Below the pieces are notes generated by a model that was not told the origin of the DNA, searched no databases, and saw only the letters and a list, made by a program, of their open reading frames with translations. Shown piece by piece: positions 25,003 to 32,507 of a DNA stretch of 64,000 bases. The stretch lies in contig NZ_RKHJ01000001.1 of assembly GCF_003752465.1 (NCBI RefSeq), forward strand, positions 186,001 through 250,000. The letters run 5' to 3'. Positions within the stretch are counted from its first letter, which is position 1. Every line of letters starts with the position of its first letter. The position numbers were made by a program, and so were the translations under genes. This stretch comes from Agrococcus jenensis (GTDB lineage: Bacteria > Actinomycetota > Actinomycetes > Actinomycetales > Microbacteriaceae).

Positions 25003-25008
25003 GAGCGC

Positions 25009-25932
25009 ATGGACACCGCAGTCTCCGGCGCAGCAGCCGACGCAGCACCTTCCGACGACCGGGCCGGCGCGATCGGCGTCATCGGGCTCGGCGCGATGGG
25101 CGAGCCCATGGTGCGTCGCCTGCTCGGCAGCGGGAGCCGCGTGCGGATCACCGGCCGCTCCCCCCGGCCCGCGCTCGTCGAGGCCGGCGCCTCGTGGGCG
25201 GCGACGCCGCGCGAGCTCGCCGCGGGAGCCGGTGCCGTGCTCTCGATGCTGCCCGACCTGCCCGAGCTCGAGCAGGCGCTCGACGGACCGGACGGCCTGC
25301 TCGCAGGGCTCGGCGACGGCGAGCTGCTGCTGCTCATCGGCTCGACCTCCTCGGCTCCTGCGGTGCGGGCGCTCGCGGAGCGGCTCGCGACGGAGACGCA
25401 GGGGCGCGTGCGCGTGGTCGACTGCCCCGTGTCGGGCGGCGTGGACGGCGCAGAGGCCGGGTCGCTCTCGATCATGCTCGGCGGCAGCGCCGAGGACGCC
25501 GAGCGCGCAGCGGCCCTGCTCGCGCCCTGCGGCCGGCCGGTGCACCTCGGCCCGCTCGGCGCCGGCGAGGTGGCGAAGGCCTGCAACCAGCTGGTCGTCG
25601 CGGCGACGATCACCGCCCTCGGCGAGGCGACCGTGCTCGCCGACCGGTCGGGGCTCGACCTCGACGCGCTCTGGACGCTGCTCGGCGGCGGCTACGCGGG
25701 CTCGAACCTGCTCGAGAGCCGACGCGACAAGCTCGTGCGCGGCGACGACTCGCCGTCGGGGATCGCCCGCTACATGATCAAGGACCTCGGCTTCGCGGCC
25801 GACATCGCCGAGGCGACCGGCACGAGCCCGGCCCTGCTCCCCGCGCTGCGGGCGTTCTTCGACGAGATCGTCGCGCGCGGCTACGGCGACCGCGACATCG
25901 CCGTCAGCCGCCGCGTGGTCGCCGAGCGCTAG
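25009..25932 (+). CDS. 3-hydroxyisobutyrate dehydrogenase family (tartronate-semialdehyde-reductase-like)
   Basis: A 307-residue beta-hydroxyacid dehydrogenase. GVIGLGAMGEPMV at about 23-35 binds the cofactor. DCPVSGGVDGAEAGSLSIMLGG near 142 is the substrate loop, and GEVAKACNQLVVAATITALGEA near 185 holds the catalytic lysine. The arginine in TGRSP after the second strand suggests NADPH preference. The transcript is probably leaderless. Divergent to IclR and convergent with the LLM gene, overlapping it by 4 bases. A role in reducing a sugar-acid breakdown semialdehyde is inference. Confidence 0.87.
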   Translation: MDTAVSGAAADAAPSDDRAGAIGVIGLGAMGEPMVRRLLGSGSRVRITGRSPRPALVEAGASWAATPRELAAGAGAVLSMLPDLPELEQALDGPDGLLAGLGDGELLLLIGSTSSAPAVRALAERLATETQGRVRVVDCPVSGGVDGAEAGSLSIMLGGSAEDAERAAALLAPCGRPVHLGPLGAGEVAKACNQLVVAATITALGEATVLADRSGLDLDALWTLLGGGYAGSNLLESRRDKLVRGDDSPSGIARYMIKDLGFAADIAEATGTSPALLPALRAFFDEIVARGYGDRDIAVSRRVVAER

Positions 25933-26888
25933 GCCGACTGGCGCAGGCGCGGCCCCAGCTCGTCCTGGAAGAAGCCCATGAAGGCGTCGGGGTCGGTGCT
26001 CGCGTCCATGAGCACGAGGTGGTCGAAGCCCGCATCGCGGAACTCCGAGAACACCTCGACGTGCCGCTCCACGTCGGGGCCGCACGCGAACGCCTCCTCC
26101 ATGTCCTCGACGCGGATCGACTGGGTCGCCTGGTCGAACGCGGTCGGGTCGGGCAGCTCGGCGAGCACCTTCCACCCGAGCGGTCCGAACCGGAACCGCT
26201 CGTGCGCGGCCTCCGCGCCCGCGCGCGCGTCGGGTGCGAACGCGGTGGGCACCTCGCAGTAGCGCGGCCCGTCGCCGCCCGCAGCCGTCCACGCCTCGAT
26301 GAGCGACGCATCGGGGTCGGTCGAGAACAGGCCGTCGCCGAGCTCGGCGGCGAGCGCGGCGGCCTGCGGGCCGCCGGCCGCGACGACGATCTCGGGCAGC
26401 GTCTCCGGCAGGTCGTAGACGCGCGCGTCCTGGAGCGTCAGGAAGTCGCCGCGGTAGGAGTGCGTGCCGCCCGACCAGAGCAGCCGGATGATCTCGAGCG
26501 CCTCCCGGAAGCGCCGGTGCCGATCGCCGACCTCCGGCCAGCCCTGCCCGACGATGCGCTCGCTGAGCCGCTCCCCCGCGCCGACGCCGAGCGTGAAGCG
26601 GCCGTCCGAGATGATCTGGAGCGTCGCCGCCGCCTGGGCGATGATCGCCGGGTGGTAGCGGATCGACGGGCAGGTGACGCCGGTCGCGAGCCGCAGCGTC
26701 TCGGTCTTCGCCGCGATCGCCGACAGGATCGCCCACGCGAACGACGAGTGCTGGTGCTCGGGCAGCCAGGGGTGGAAGTGGTCGCTGATCTCGACGAAGT
26801 CGAAGCCGGCGCGCTCGGCCTCGACCGCTCGCCGGATGAGCTCCTTGGGTGCGACGTCCTCGGCGAAGAGCTTGTATCCGATCTGCAT
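25929..26888 (-). CDS. F420-dependent LLM-class oxidoreductase, FGD-like
   Basis: A 319-residue luciferase-fold enzyme close to F420-dependent glucose-6-phosphate dehydrogenase. The active-site set of FGD is kept: SDHFHPW gives His37 and Trp41, and GVGAGERLSE gives Glu106. The lysines and arginine that hold the sugar phosphate in mycobacterial FGD are not evident in the C-terminal half, so the substrate may be a non-phosphorylated sugar or something else. The transcript is probably leaderless (TACCGT, 6 bases, ATG). It lies next to an SMP-30 lactonase, which would suit a sugar-to-lactone oxidation. No F420 biosynthesis gene is in the window. Confidence 0.85.
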   Translation of the reverse strand: MQIGYKLFAEDVAPKELIRRAVEAERAGFDFVEISDHFHPWLPEHQHSSFAWAILSAIAAKTETLRLATGVTCPSIRYHPAIIAQAAATLQIISDGRFTLGVGAGERLSERIVGQGWPEVGDRHRRFREALEIIRLLWSGGTHSYRGDFLTLQDARVYDLPETLPEIVVAAGGPQAAALAAELGDGLFSTDPDASLIEAWTAAGGDGPRYCEVPTAFAPDARAGAEAAHERFRFGPLGWKVLAELPDPTAFDQATQSIRVEDMEEAFACGPDVERHVEVFSEFRDAGFDHLVLMDASTDPDAFMGFFQDELGPRLRQSA

Positions 26889-26894
26889 GCGTCG

Positions 26895-26900
26895 ACGGTA
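26895..26900 (-). promoter_or_regulatory. Leaderless -10 box for the LLM oxidoreductase
   Basis: Minus-strand TACCGT, then exactly 6 bases and the ATG. No ribosome-binding site is present. Confidence 0.5.
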
Positions 26901-26937
26901 GGAGCCCCACCTGGATGCCCGGTGGGGGACGCGACGG

Positions 26938-27816
26938 TCAGGCGGCGAGGGTCGCCGTGCGGATCCGGTAGACGCTCGTCGTCGCCGCGATCCACAGCCA
27001 GCCGTCGTCGCCGAAGCACAGGTTCGCGACCGTCTCGGGCACCGGCACGTGCCCGATGCGCTCCCCCGCCGGGGTGATGATGTGCACGCCGTCCGCGCTC
27101 GACGACCAGATGCGCCCCTCCGCGTCGATCGCGATGCCGTCGGGGGTGCCCGCGTCCATCGCGAACAGCCGGCGCCCGTCGACCGCGCGCACCTCGGCGC
27201 CCTCGCCCTCGAGCCGGTAGGCGCGGATCGTGCTGGCCTCCGCCGTCTCGTCCTCGCCGCCCGACTCGGTGACGTAGAGTGTCGCCAGGTCGGGGCTGAA
27301 GGCGATGCCGTTCGGGCGCGCCATGTCGGTGATCACCGCGCGGAGCCCGGCGTCGGCGCTCCAGCGGAAGACGAACGATCCGCCGTACTCGCGCTCCCCC
27401 GGGTGGCCCTCCTCGGGCTTCTCGATGCCGTAGGGCGGGTCGGTGAACCAGATGGAGCCGTCGGGGTGCACCGCGAGGTCGTTCGGCGAGTTCAGCCGCC
27501 GCCCCTCGAAGCGGTCGACGAGCACCGTGACCTCGCCGTCGACCTCCAGCTCGATCGCCCGCCGGCCGTGCGAGCACTGCGCCACCCCGCCGAGCCAGAG
27601 CCCGCGGCCGTTCGTGAACTCGACGCCCACGCGGTGCTCGCGCATGGTGCCGGCCTCGTCGACCTCGAGGATGCGGTCGCCGTGGATGTCGCTCCAGCGC
27701 AGCACGCGCTCGTCCGGCAGCCAGAGCGGGCCCTCGCTCCACGAGGCGCCCGTCGCCATCCGCTCGAGGGTCGCGCCGGGCGCGAGCAGGTCGTGGTCGG
27801 AGCCGTCTGCGTGCAT
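26938..27816 (-). CDS. SMP-30/gluconolactonase family lactonase
   Basis: A 292-residue six-bladed beta-propeller hydrolase that opens sugar lactones to aldonic acids. Metal ligands can be read as the Glu in GASWSEGPLWLPDERVL, the Asn in LNSPNDLAVHPDGSIWFTD, a second Asn in ARPNGIAFSPD, and the Asp in GTPDGIAIDAEGRIW. Length is typical. It follows the FGD-like gene on the same strand, which could supply the lactone, and product aldonate could enter the idonate/gluconate path. A TTGCAT box lies 7 bases before the ATG, so a leaderless transcript is possible but weakly supported. Confidence 0.9.
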   Translation of the reverse strand: MHADGSDHDLLAPGATLERMATGASWSEGPLWLPDERVLRWSDIHGDRILEVDEAGTMREHRVGVEFTNGRGLWLGGVAQCSHGRRAIELEVDGEVTVLVDRFEGRRLNSPNDLAVHPDGSIWFTDPPYGIEKPEEGHPGEREYGGSFVFRWSADAGLRAVITDMARPNGIAFSPDLATLYVTESGGEDETAEASTIRAYRLEGEGAEVRAVDGRRLFAMDAGTPDGIAIDAEGRIWSSSADGVHIITPAGERIGHVPVPETVANLCFGDDGWLWIAATTSVYRIRTATLAA

Positions 27817-27870
27817 GCCGCCGATGCAAGCACCCGCGCCTGCGCGGCGCCTGCGAGGGGCTCCGCCGGG

Positions 27871-28437
27871 TCAGTGGCGGGTCGGCCGGTAGGTGAGCTC
27901 GAGCGCGCGCCCGTCGAGCGTGCGCGATCCGAGCAGCTCGAGGTCGAAGTCGTCGGCGCCCTCGAAGATGCGGCCGTCGCCGGTGCGGCCCGTGACCACG
28001 GGGAAGACCGTGAGCTGCACGACGTCGACGAGCCCTGCGGCCATGAGCGCCCGGTTCAGCCGCAGGCTGCCGTGCGAGCGCAGCGGCACGTCCGACGCCT
28101 CCTTGAGCCGCGCCACCTCCTCGAGCACATCGCCGCGGGCGATCGTCGCGTCCTGCCAGTCGAGCGGCTCCTCGAGCGTCGACGAGACCACCGTGAGCGG
28201 CATCCGGCGCATGCGCGACACCCAGGCGTCCTCCTCCCACGTGCCGTCCGGCACCATCGCGACGAAGTCGCGGTAGGTGTTCGCGCCGAAGACCATCCGC
28301 TGCGGCGTGGCGAAGAGCGCCTCGCGGTGCTCGAGCAGCTCCGGGCCCTGCTTGCCCCAGTAGCCGCCCCAGTCGCCGTGGTGGGAGCCGTAGCCGTCGA
28401 CGCTCGTGAAGACGTCGAACGTGTAGGTGGCGGTCAT
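27871..28437 (-). CDS. RibD C-terminal / dihydrofolate-reductase-like protein
   Basis: A 188-residue NADPH-binding protein of the dihydrofolate-reductase superfamily, RibD_C type. It opens TYTFDVFTSVDGYGSHHGDWG, has GANTYRDFVAMVPDG near 52, and RSHGSLRLNRALMAAGLVDVVQLTVFPVVTGRTGDGRIFEG with the usual C-terminal strands. Stand-alone members are common in actinomycetes and lack a settled role. They are not the main folate or riboflavin enzymes. GAGGAG precedes the ATG. No FMN riboswitch is seen in the 169-base divergent gap before gnd. Confidence 0.82.
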   Translation of the reverse strand: MTATYTFDVFTSVDGYGSHHGDWGGYWGKQGPELLEHREALFATPQRMVFGANTYRDFVAMVPDGTWEEDAWVSRMRRMPLTVVSSTLEEPLDWQDATIARGDVLEEVARLKEASDVPLRSHGSLRLNRALMAAGLVDVVQLTVFPVVTGRTGDGRIFEGADDFDLELLGSRTLDGRALELTYRPTRH

Positions 28438-28462
28438 CGCGGTGCTCCTCGCCTCGGCGGGC

Positions 28463-28484
28463 CCATCGACGGGCCATCGACGGG
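28463..28484. repeat. 11-bp direct repeat in the gnd divergent region
   Basis: CCATCGACGGG occurs twice head to tail. The unit is itself partly palindromic with its flanks. It lies between the divergent starts of the DHFR-like gene and gnd. Confidence 0.5.
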
Positions 28485-28565
28485 CTCAGCTCGATCGTGC
28501 GGCGGATGCCGAGCCCTGTCAAGGCCGCAGGCCTCACCGCCCGCGGCGGCGCATCCGCTGCTGGG

Positions 28566-28571
28566 TAGCCT
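28566..28571 (+). promoter_or_regulatory. Possible -10 box for gnd
   Basis: TAGCCT lies 35 bases before the gnd GTG and leaves room for the AGGAGG site at 28595-28600. No clear -35 is present. The rest of 28438-28606 shows only the direct repeat. Confidence 0.35.
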
Positions 28572-28606
28572 TGCCTCAGACCCCCGAGCCGTCCAGGAGG
28601 ACCTCC

Positions 28607-30049
28607 GTGACCACTGCCAACATCGCCGTCGTCGGCCTCGCCGTGATGGGTTCGAACCTCGCCCGCAACCTCGCGTCCCGCGAGGGCAACACCGTCGCCG
28701 TCTACAACCGCACGACGGCGAAGACCGACGACCTCATCGCCGCGCACCCGGAGGCGGGCTTCGTGAAGGCCGCGACGATGCAGGAGCTCGCCGACTCGCT
28801 CCAGCAGCCGCGCACCGCCATCATCATGGTGAAGGCCGGACGTCCGACCGACGCGGTCATCGACGAGCTCGTGTCGGTGTTCGAGCCGGGCGACATCATC
28901 GTCGACGGGGGCAACGCGCTCTTCACCGACACCATCCGCCGCGAGGCTGCCGTGCGCGAGACGGGCATCCACTTCGTCGGCTGCGGCATCTCCGGCGGCG
29001 AGGAGGGCGCGCTCAACGGCCCGTCGCTCATGCCCGGCGGCACCGCGGAGTCGTACGAGACGCTCGGCCCGATCCTCACCGGCATCGCCGCGGTCGCCGA
29101 GGGCGAGCCGTGCGTGACGCACGTCGGCACCGACGGCGCCGGCCACTTCGTGAAGATGGTCCACAACGGCATCGAGTACGCCGACATGCAGCTCATCGCC
29201 GAGGCCTACGACCTCATCCGCCGCGGCACGGGCAAGTCGCCCGCCGAGATCGCGGAGGTCTTCGAGGAGTGGAACCGGGGCGAGCTCGAGTCGTACCTCA
29301 TCGAGATCACCGCGGAGGTGCTGCGACAGGTCGACGCCGAGACGGGCCAGCCGCTCGTCGACGTGATCCTCGACGCCGCCGGCGCGAAGGGCACCGGCGC
29401 CTGGACCGTGCAGACCGCCCTCGACCTGGGCGTGCCGGTCTCGGGCATCGCGGAGGCCGTCTTCGCCCGCTCGCTGTCGTCGAAGCTCGACCAGCGCGCC
29501 GCCGCCTCCGACCTCCCCGGCCCCTCGGACGAGTGGCTCGTCGACGACGCGGACGCGTTCGTCGAGGACGTGCGGAAGGCGCTGTTCGCGTCGAAGATCG
29601 TCGCCTACTCGCAGGGCTTCGACGAGATCGTCGCCGCCGCCGAGGAGCACGGCTGGGACATCCAGAAGGGCGAGGTCGCCCGCATCTGGCGCGCGGGCTG
29701 CATCATCCGCGCGCGCTTCCTCAACGACATCACCGAGGCCTACGCGACGACGCCCGAGCTGCCCGCGCTCATCCTCGCCCCGTACTTCCGCGAGATCATG
29801 GGCCAGACCCACGAGGCATGGCGCCGCGTCGTCATCGCCGCGGCGCAGGCGGGCATCCCCTCGCCGGCGTTCTCGTCGAGCCTCGCCTACTACGACGGCC
29901 TGCGCGCCGACCGCCTGCCCGCCGCGCTCGTGCAGGGGCAGCGCGACTTCTTCGGCGCGCACACCTACCGCCGCGTCGACAAGCAGGGCACCTTCCACAC
30001 CCAGTGGTCCGGCGACCGCACCGAGGTCGAGGCGGTCGACACGCACTGA
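28607..30049 (+). CDS. gnd: 6-phosphogluconate dehydrogenase, decarboxylating
   Basis: A 480-residue enzyme that oxidises 6-phosphogluconate to ribulose 5-phosphate with NADP. The cofactor loop is GLAVMGSNLARNLA with YNRTTAKTD, an NADP-type sequence. Catalytic segments are DGGNALFTDTIRR, GISGGEEGALNGPSLMPGG and HVGTDGAGHFVKMVHNGIEYADMQ. The ending has TFHTQWSG. The GTG at 28607 has a perfect AGGAGG 6 bases before it, so the longer open frame is not used. Placed at the edge of the sugar-acid island, it takes the gluconokinase product onward. It is convergent with the response regulator gene, 12 bases away. Confidence 0.96.
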   Translation: MTTANIAVVGLAVMGSNLARNLASREGNTVAVYNRTTAKTDDLIAAHPEAGFVKAATMQELADSLQQPRTAIIMVKAGRPTDAVIDELVSVFEPGDIIVDGGNALFTDTIRREAAVRETGIHFVGCGISGGEEGALNGPSLMPGGTAESYETLGPILTGIAAVAEGEPCVTHVGTDGAGHFVKMVHNGIEYADMQLIAEAYDLIRRGTGKSPAEIAEVFEEWNRGELESYLIEITAEVLRQVDAETGQPLVDVILDAAGAKGTGAWTVQTALDLGVPVSGIAEAVFARSLSSKLDQRAAASDLPGPSDEWLVDDADAFVEDVRKALFASKIVAYSQGFDEIVAAAEEHGWDIQKGEVARIWRAGCIIRARFLNDITEAYATTPELPALILAPYFREIMGQTHEAWRRVVIAAAQAGIPSPAFSSSLAYYDGLRADRLPAALVQGQRDFFGAHTYRRVDKQGTFHTQWSGDRTEVEAVDTH

Positions 30050-30061
30050 GGCGTCGGTGCG

Positions 30062-30745
30062 TCAGGCCGGCCGCGAGTACTCGAGCTCCGGCCGGCCCTT
30101 CGCGCCGTAGCGCGGGCTGCGCTCGACGTCGCCGCTCGCCGCGAGGTGCTCGAGGTAGCGGCGCGCGGTGACGCGCGAGAGCCCGAGCGCCGCGGCCACC
30201 TCGGTGGCGGAGCGCGCGGCGCCGTCGGCGAGCAGCGCGGCGACCGCGTCGAGGGTGTCGCCCGAGAGCCCCTTCGCGAGGCCGGGCGCGTTCGTCGTGC
30301 GCAGCGCCGCGATCGCGCGGTCGACCTCCTGCTGGGTGATGCGGCCGGTGCCGTCCACGCGCTCGCGGTAGTCGCGGTACCGCTGCAGGCGCTCCGCGAG
30401 CGCGGCGAACGCGAACGGCTTGATGAGGTACTGCACGACGCCGACCGCGATGGCGTCGCGCACCGTCTCGAGCCCGCGCTCGGCGGTGACGGCGATGACG
30501 TCGACGAGGTGGCCCTCGGCGCGCATCCGCCGGCAGACGTCGAGGCCGTGCCCGTCGGGCAGCTGCATGTCGAGCAGCACGAGCTGCATCGGCACGCCCG
30601 CGGCGGCCGCCTCGCGCATCGCCTGCAGCGCGGCCGCCGCCGAGTGCGCGACGCCCGCGACCTCGAAGCCCTCGCAGCGCTGCACGTAGGCGACGTGCGC
30701 CGCCGCGGTGCCGCGCTCGTCCTCGACGATGAGCACCCGGATCAC
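30062..30745 (-). CDS. Response regulator, CitB/DcuR type
   Basis: A 227-residue DNA-binding response regulator. The receiver domain opens RVLIVEDERGTAAAH, with the phosphorylated Asp in LLDMQLPDGHGLDV at about 60 and the Lys in LIKPFAF. The C-terminal helix-turn-helix includes SATEVAAALGLSRVTARRYLEHLAASGDV. The GTG overlaps the kinase stop as GTGA. With the kinase upstream and dctA divergent, it is likely to control C4-dicarboxylate uptake. The exact ligand sensed is inference. Confidence 0.9.
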   Translation of the reverse strand: MIRVLIVEDERGTAAAHVAYVQRCEGFEVAGVAHSAAAALQAMREAAAAGVPMQLVLLDMQLPDGHGLDVCRRMRAEGHLVDVIAVTAERGLETVRDAIAVGVVQYLIKPFAFAALAERLQRYRDYRERVDGTGRITQQEVDRAIAALRTTNAPGLAKGLSGDTLDAVAALLADGAARSATEVAAALGLSRVTARRYLEHLAASGDVERSPRYGAKGRPELEYSRPA

Positions 30746-32385
30746 GGCGCCGCCCCCGGTCGCGGCAGCAGCACCGTGACGACGGCGCCCGCCGCAGCGG
30801 TCGTCTCGCCCGCCTCGCCGGCCCCGATCTCGATGGATCCGCCGAGCCGCTCGACCGTCTCGCGCACGATGCTGAGGCCGAAGCCGCGGCCGTGCGCGCC
30901 GGCCGGCTTCGTCGACCAGCCCGGCGCGAACGCGCGCTTGTGCTGCTCGGGCGCGAGCCCAGCACCGCTGTCGCTCACCTGCAGCACGATCGCGCCGGCG
31001 TCCTCGTCGAGGTAGACCTCCACCCACGCGTCGCGATCGCCCGACGTCGCGCGCGCGGCGCGCTCGGCGGCCGCGTCGATCGCGTTGTCGACGAGGTTGC
31101 CGAGCACGGTGACGAAGTCGACCGGGTCGATGCCGTGCGTGCCGGGCGCGAGGTGGGTCTCGACGTGCATCTCGACGCCCCGCTCGTGGGCCTGCGCGGC
31201 CTTGCCGAGCAGCAGCGCCGCGATCACCGGCTCCTCGTCGTCGCCGACCACGCGGTCGGCGAGGCGCTGCCCCAGGTCGCGGCCCGCCGTCGCGACCTCG
31301 AGCGCCCGGCGCGGCTCGTCGAGCTCGATGAGCGTCGCGACCGTGTGCATCCGGTTGCCGAACTCGTGGGTCTGGGCCCGCAGCGCGCTCGCGAGCGTGC
31401 GCACCGCGTCGAGCTCGCCCGTCATGCGCTGGAGCTCGGTGCGGTCGCGGATCGTGAGCGTCGTCGTGCCCGCGCGCGCCGTCTCGTGCCGCGCGACGAC
31501 GAGCCAGCGCCCGCCGACGAGCACCTGGCCGCCGTCGCCGTCGAGGACGGCGCGCACGCCCGCGGGCAGCGGCGCGTCGGGCGGGATCGGCGTCGCGAGC
31601 TCGCCGAGGCCGAGCATCGCGCGAGCGCGGTCGTTCGCGAGCACCACGGCACCCGACTCCACGAGCACGAGCCCGTCGTCGACCGCGTGCAGCGCCGCCT
31701 CGTGGGCCGCGAAGAGGCGCGCGAGCTGCTCCGGACCGTGCCCGCCGGTCGCGCGGTCGAGCCGGCGGGCGAGCAGCCACGCCGCGAGCGCCGCGACGGC
31801 GAGCGTCGCGACGAGCAGCCCGCCGACGGCGAGCAGCCGCACGACGACGAGCGAGCCCACGCGCTCGATCGTGACGCCGGCCGCCACGAGGCCGACCACG
31901 CGGCCGTCGTCGAGCACGGGCGTCACGGCCCGCACCGATGGCCCGAGCGTGCCCTCGAAGACCTCGGTGAACGTCGAGCCGGCGAGCGCGGGAGCGGTCG
32001 TGCCGAGGAACTCGCGGCCGATCTCGGCGAGGTCGGGATGCGTGTAGCGCGTGCCGTCCGGATGCATCACGGTGACGAAGTCGAGCCGCGTCGCCATCCG
32101 CACGTCCTCGACGTAGTGCTGCATCGCGCCCGTCGCCGCGGCGATCGCCGCGCCCCGGTCGGCCGGATAGCGGTCGAAGGCCTCCGTGACCGCCTGCCGC
32201 ACGGTCGGGGTGGCCGCCATCGCGAGCGCGAGCTCCTGGCTCGCGAGCGCCGCCTCCCGCTCGCGCTCCTGCCGCGCGTCGACGGCGAGCAGCGCGAAGG
32301 CCACGGCGGCGGCGAGCACGAGGATCGCGGCGGTCTGCGCGAAGACGCGGGTCGCGATGCTCGCCGAGCGCCACCATCCCCGCAT
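30742..32385 (-). CDS. Sensor histidine kinase, CitA/DcuS type
   Basis: A 547-residue membrane sensor. Helices at about 14-34 and 174-197 flank an outside PDC-type sensor domain of about 140 residues. A PAS-like region follows at about 225-315. The phosphoacceptor box is QTHEFGNRMHTVATLIELDEPRRAL, typical of citrate/C4-dicarboxylate kinases, and the ATP domain has GNLVDNAIDAA, DSGAGL and GRGFGLSIV. The ATG at 32385 has GGGAGG upstream. Longer frames reach 32553 without support. It is coupled to the response regulator and divergent from dctA. Confidence 0.9.
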   Translation of the reverse strand: MRGWWRSASIATRVFAQTAAILVLAAAVAFALLAVDARQEREREAALASQELALAMAATPTVRQAVTEAFDRYPADRGAAIAAATGAMQHYVEDVRMATRLDFVTVMHPDGTRYTHPDLAEIGREFLGTTAPALAGSTFTEVFEGTLGPSVRAVTPVLDDGRVVGLVAAGVTIERVGSLVVVRLLAVGGLLVATLAVAALAAWLLARRLDRATGGHGPEQLARLFAAHEAALHAVDDGLVLVESGAVVLANDRARAMLGLGELATPIPPDAPLPAGVRAVLDGDGGQVLVGGRWLVVARHETARAGTTTLTIRDRTELQRMTGELDAVRTLASALRAQTHEFGNRMHTVATLIELDEPRRALEVATAGRDLGQRLADRVVGDDEEPVIAALLLGKAAQAHERGVEMHVETHLAPGTHGIDPVDFVTVLGNLVDNAIDAAAERAARATSGDRDAWVEVYLDEDAGAIVLQVSDSGAGLAPEQHKRAFAPGWSTKPAGAHGRGFGLSIVRETVERLGGSIEIGAGEAGETTAAAGAVVTVLLPRPGAAP

Positions 32386-32507
32386 CGCACCCCTCCCGCT
32401 CGCGCTGTGAACACTATGCACGAAACACGGGTGGCGAGCGCCGCCGGGCGCAGGCTGACTGCTCGGAGGCGTCGCGCAGGGGCGGCGCCCGATGCGAGGA
32501 GCACAGC

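Noticed and set aside
28438-28606. FMN riboswitch for the RibD_C-like gene
   Set aside because: No RFN-element sequence blocks; the gene has an ordinary ribosome-binding site.
26438-30046. A 1202-codon minus-strand open frame opposite gnd
   Set aside because: gnd has a perfect ribosome-binding site and full family motifs; the antisense product has none.
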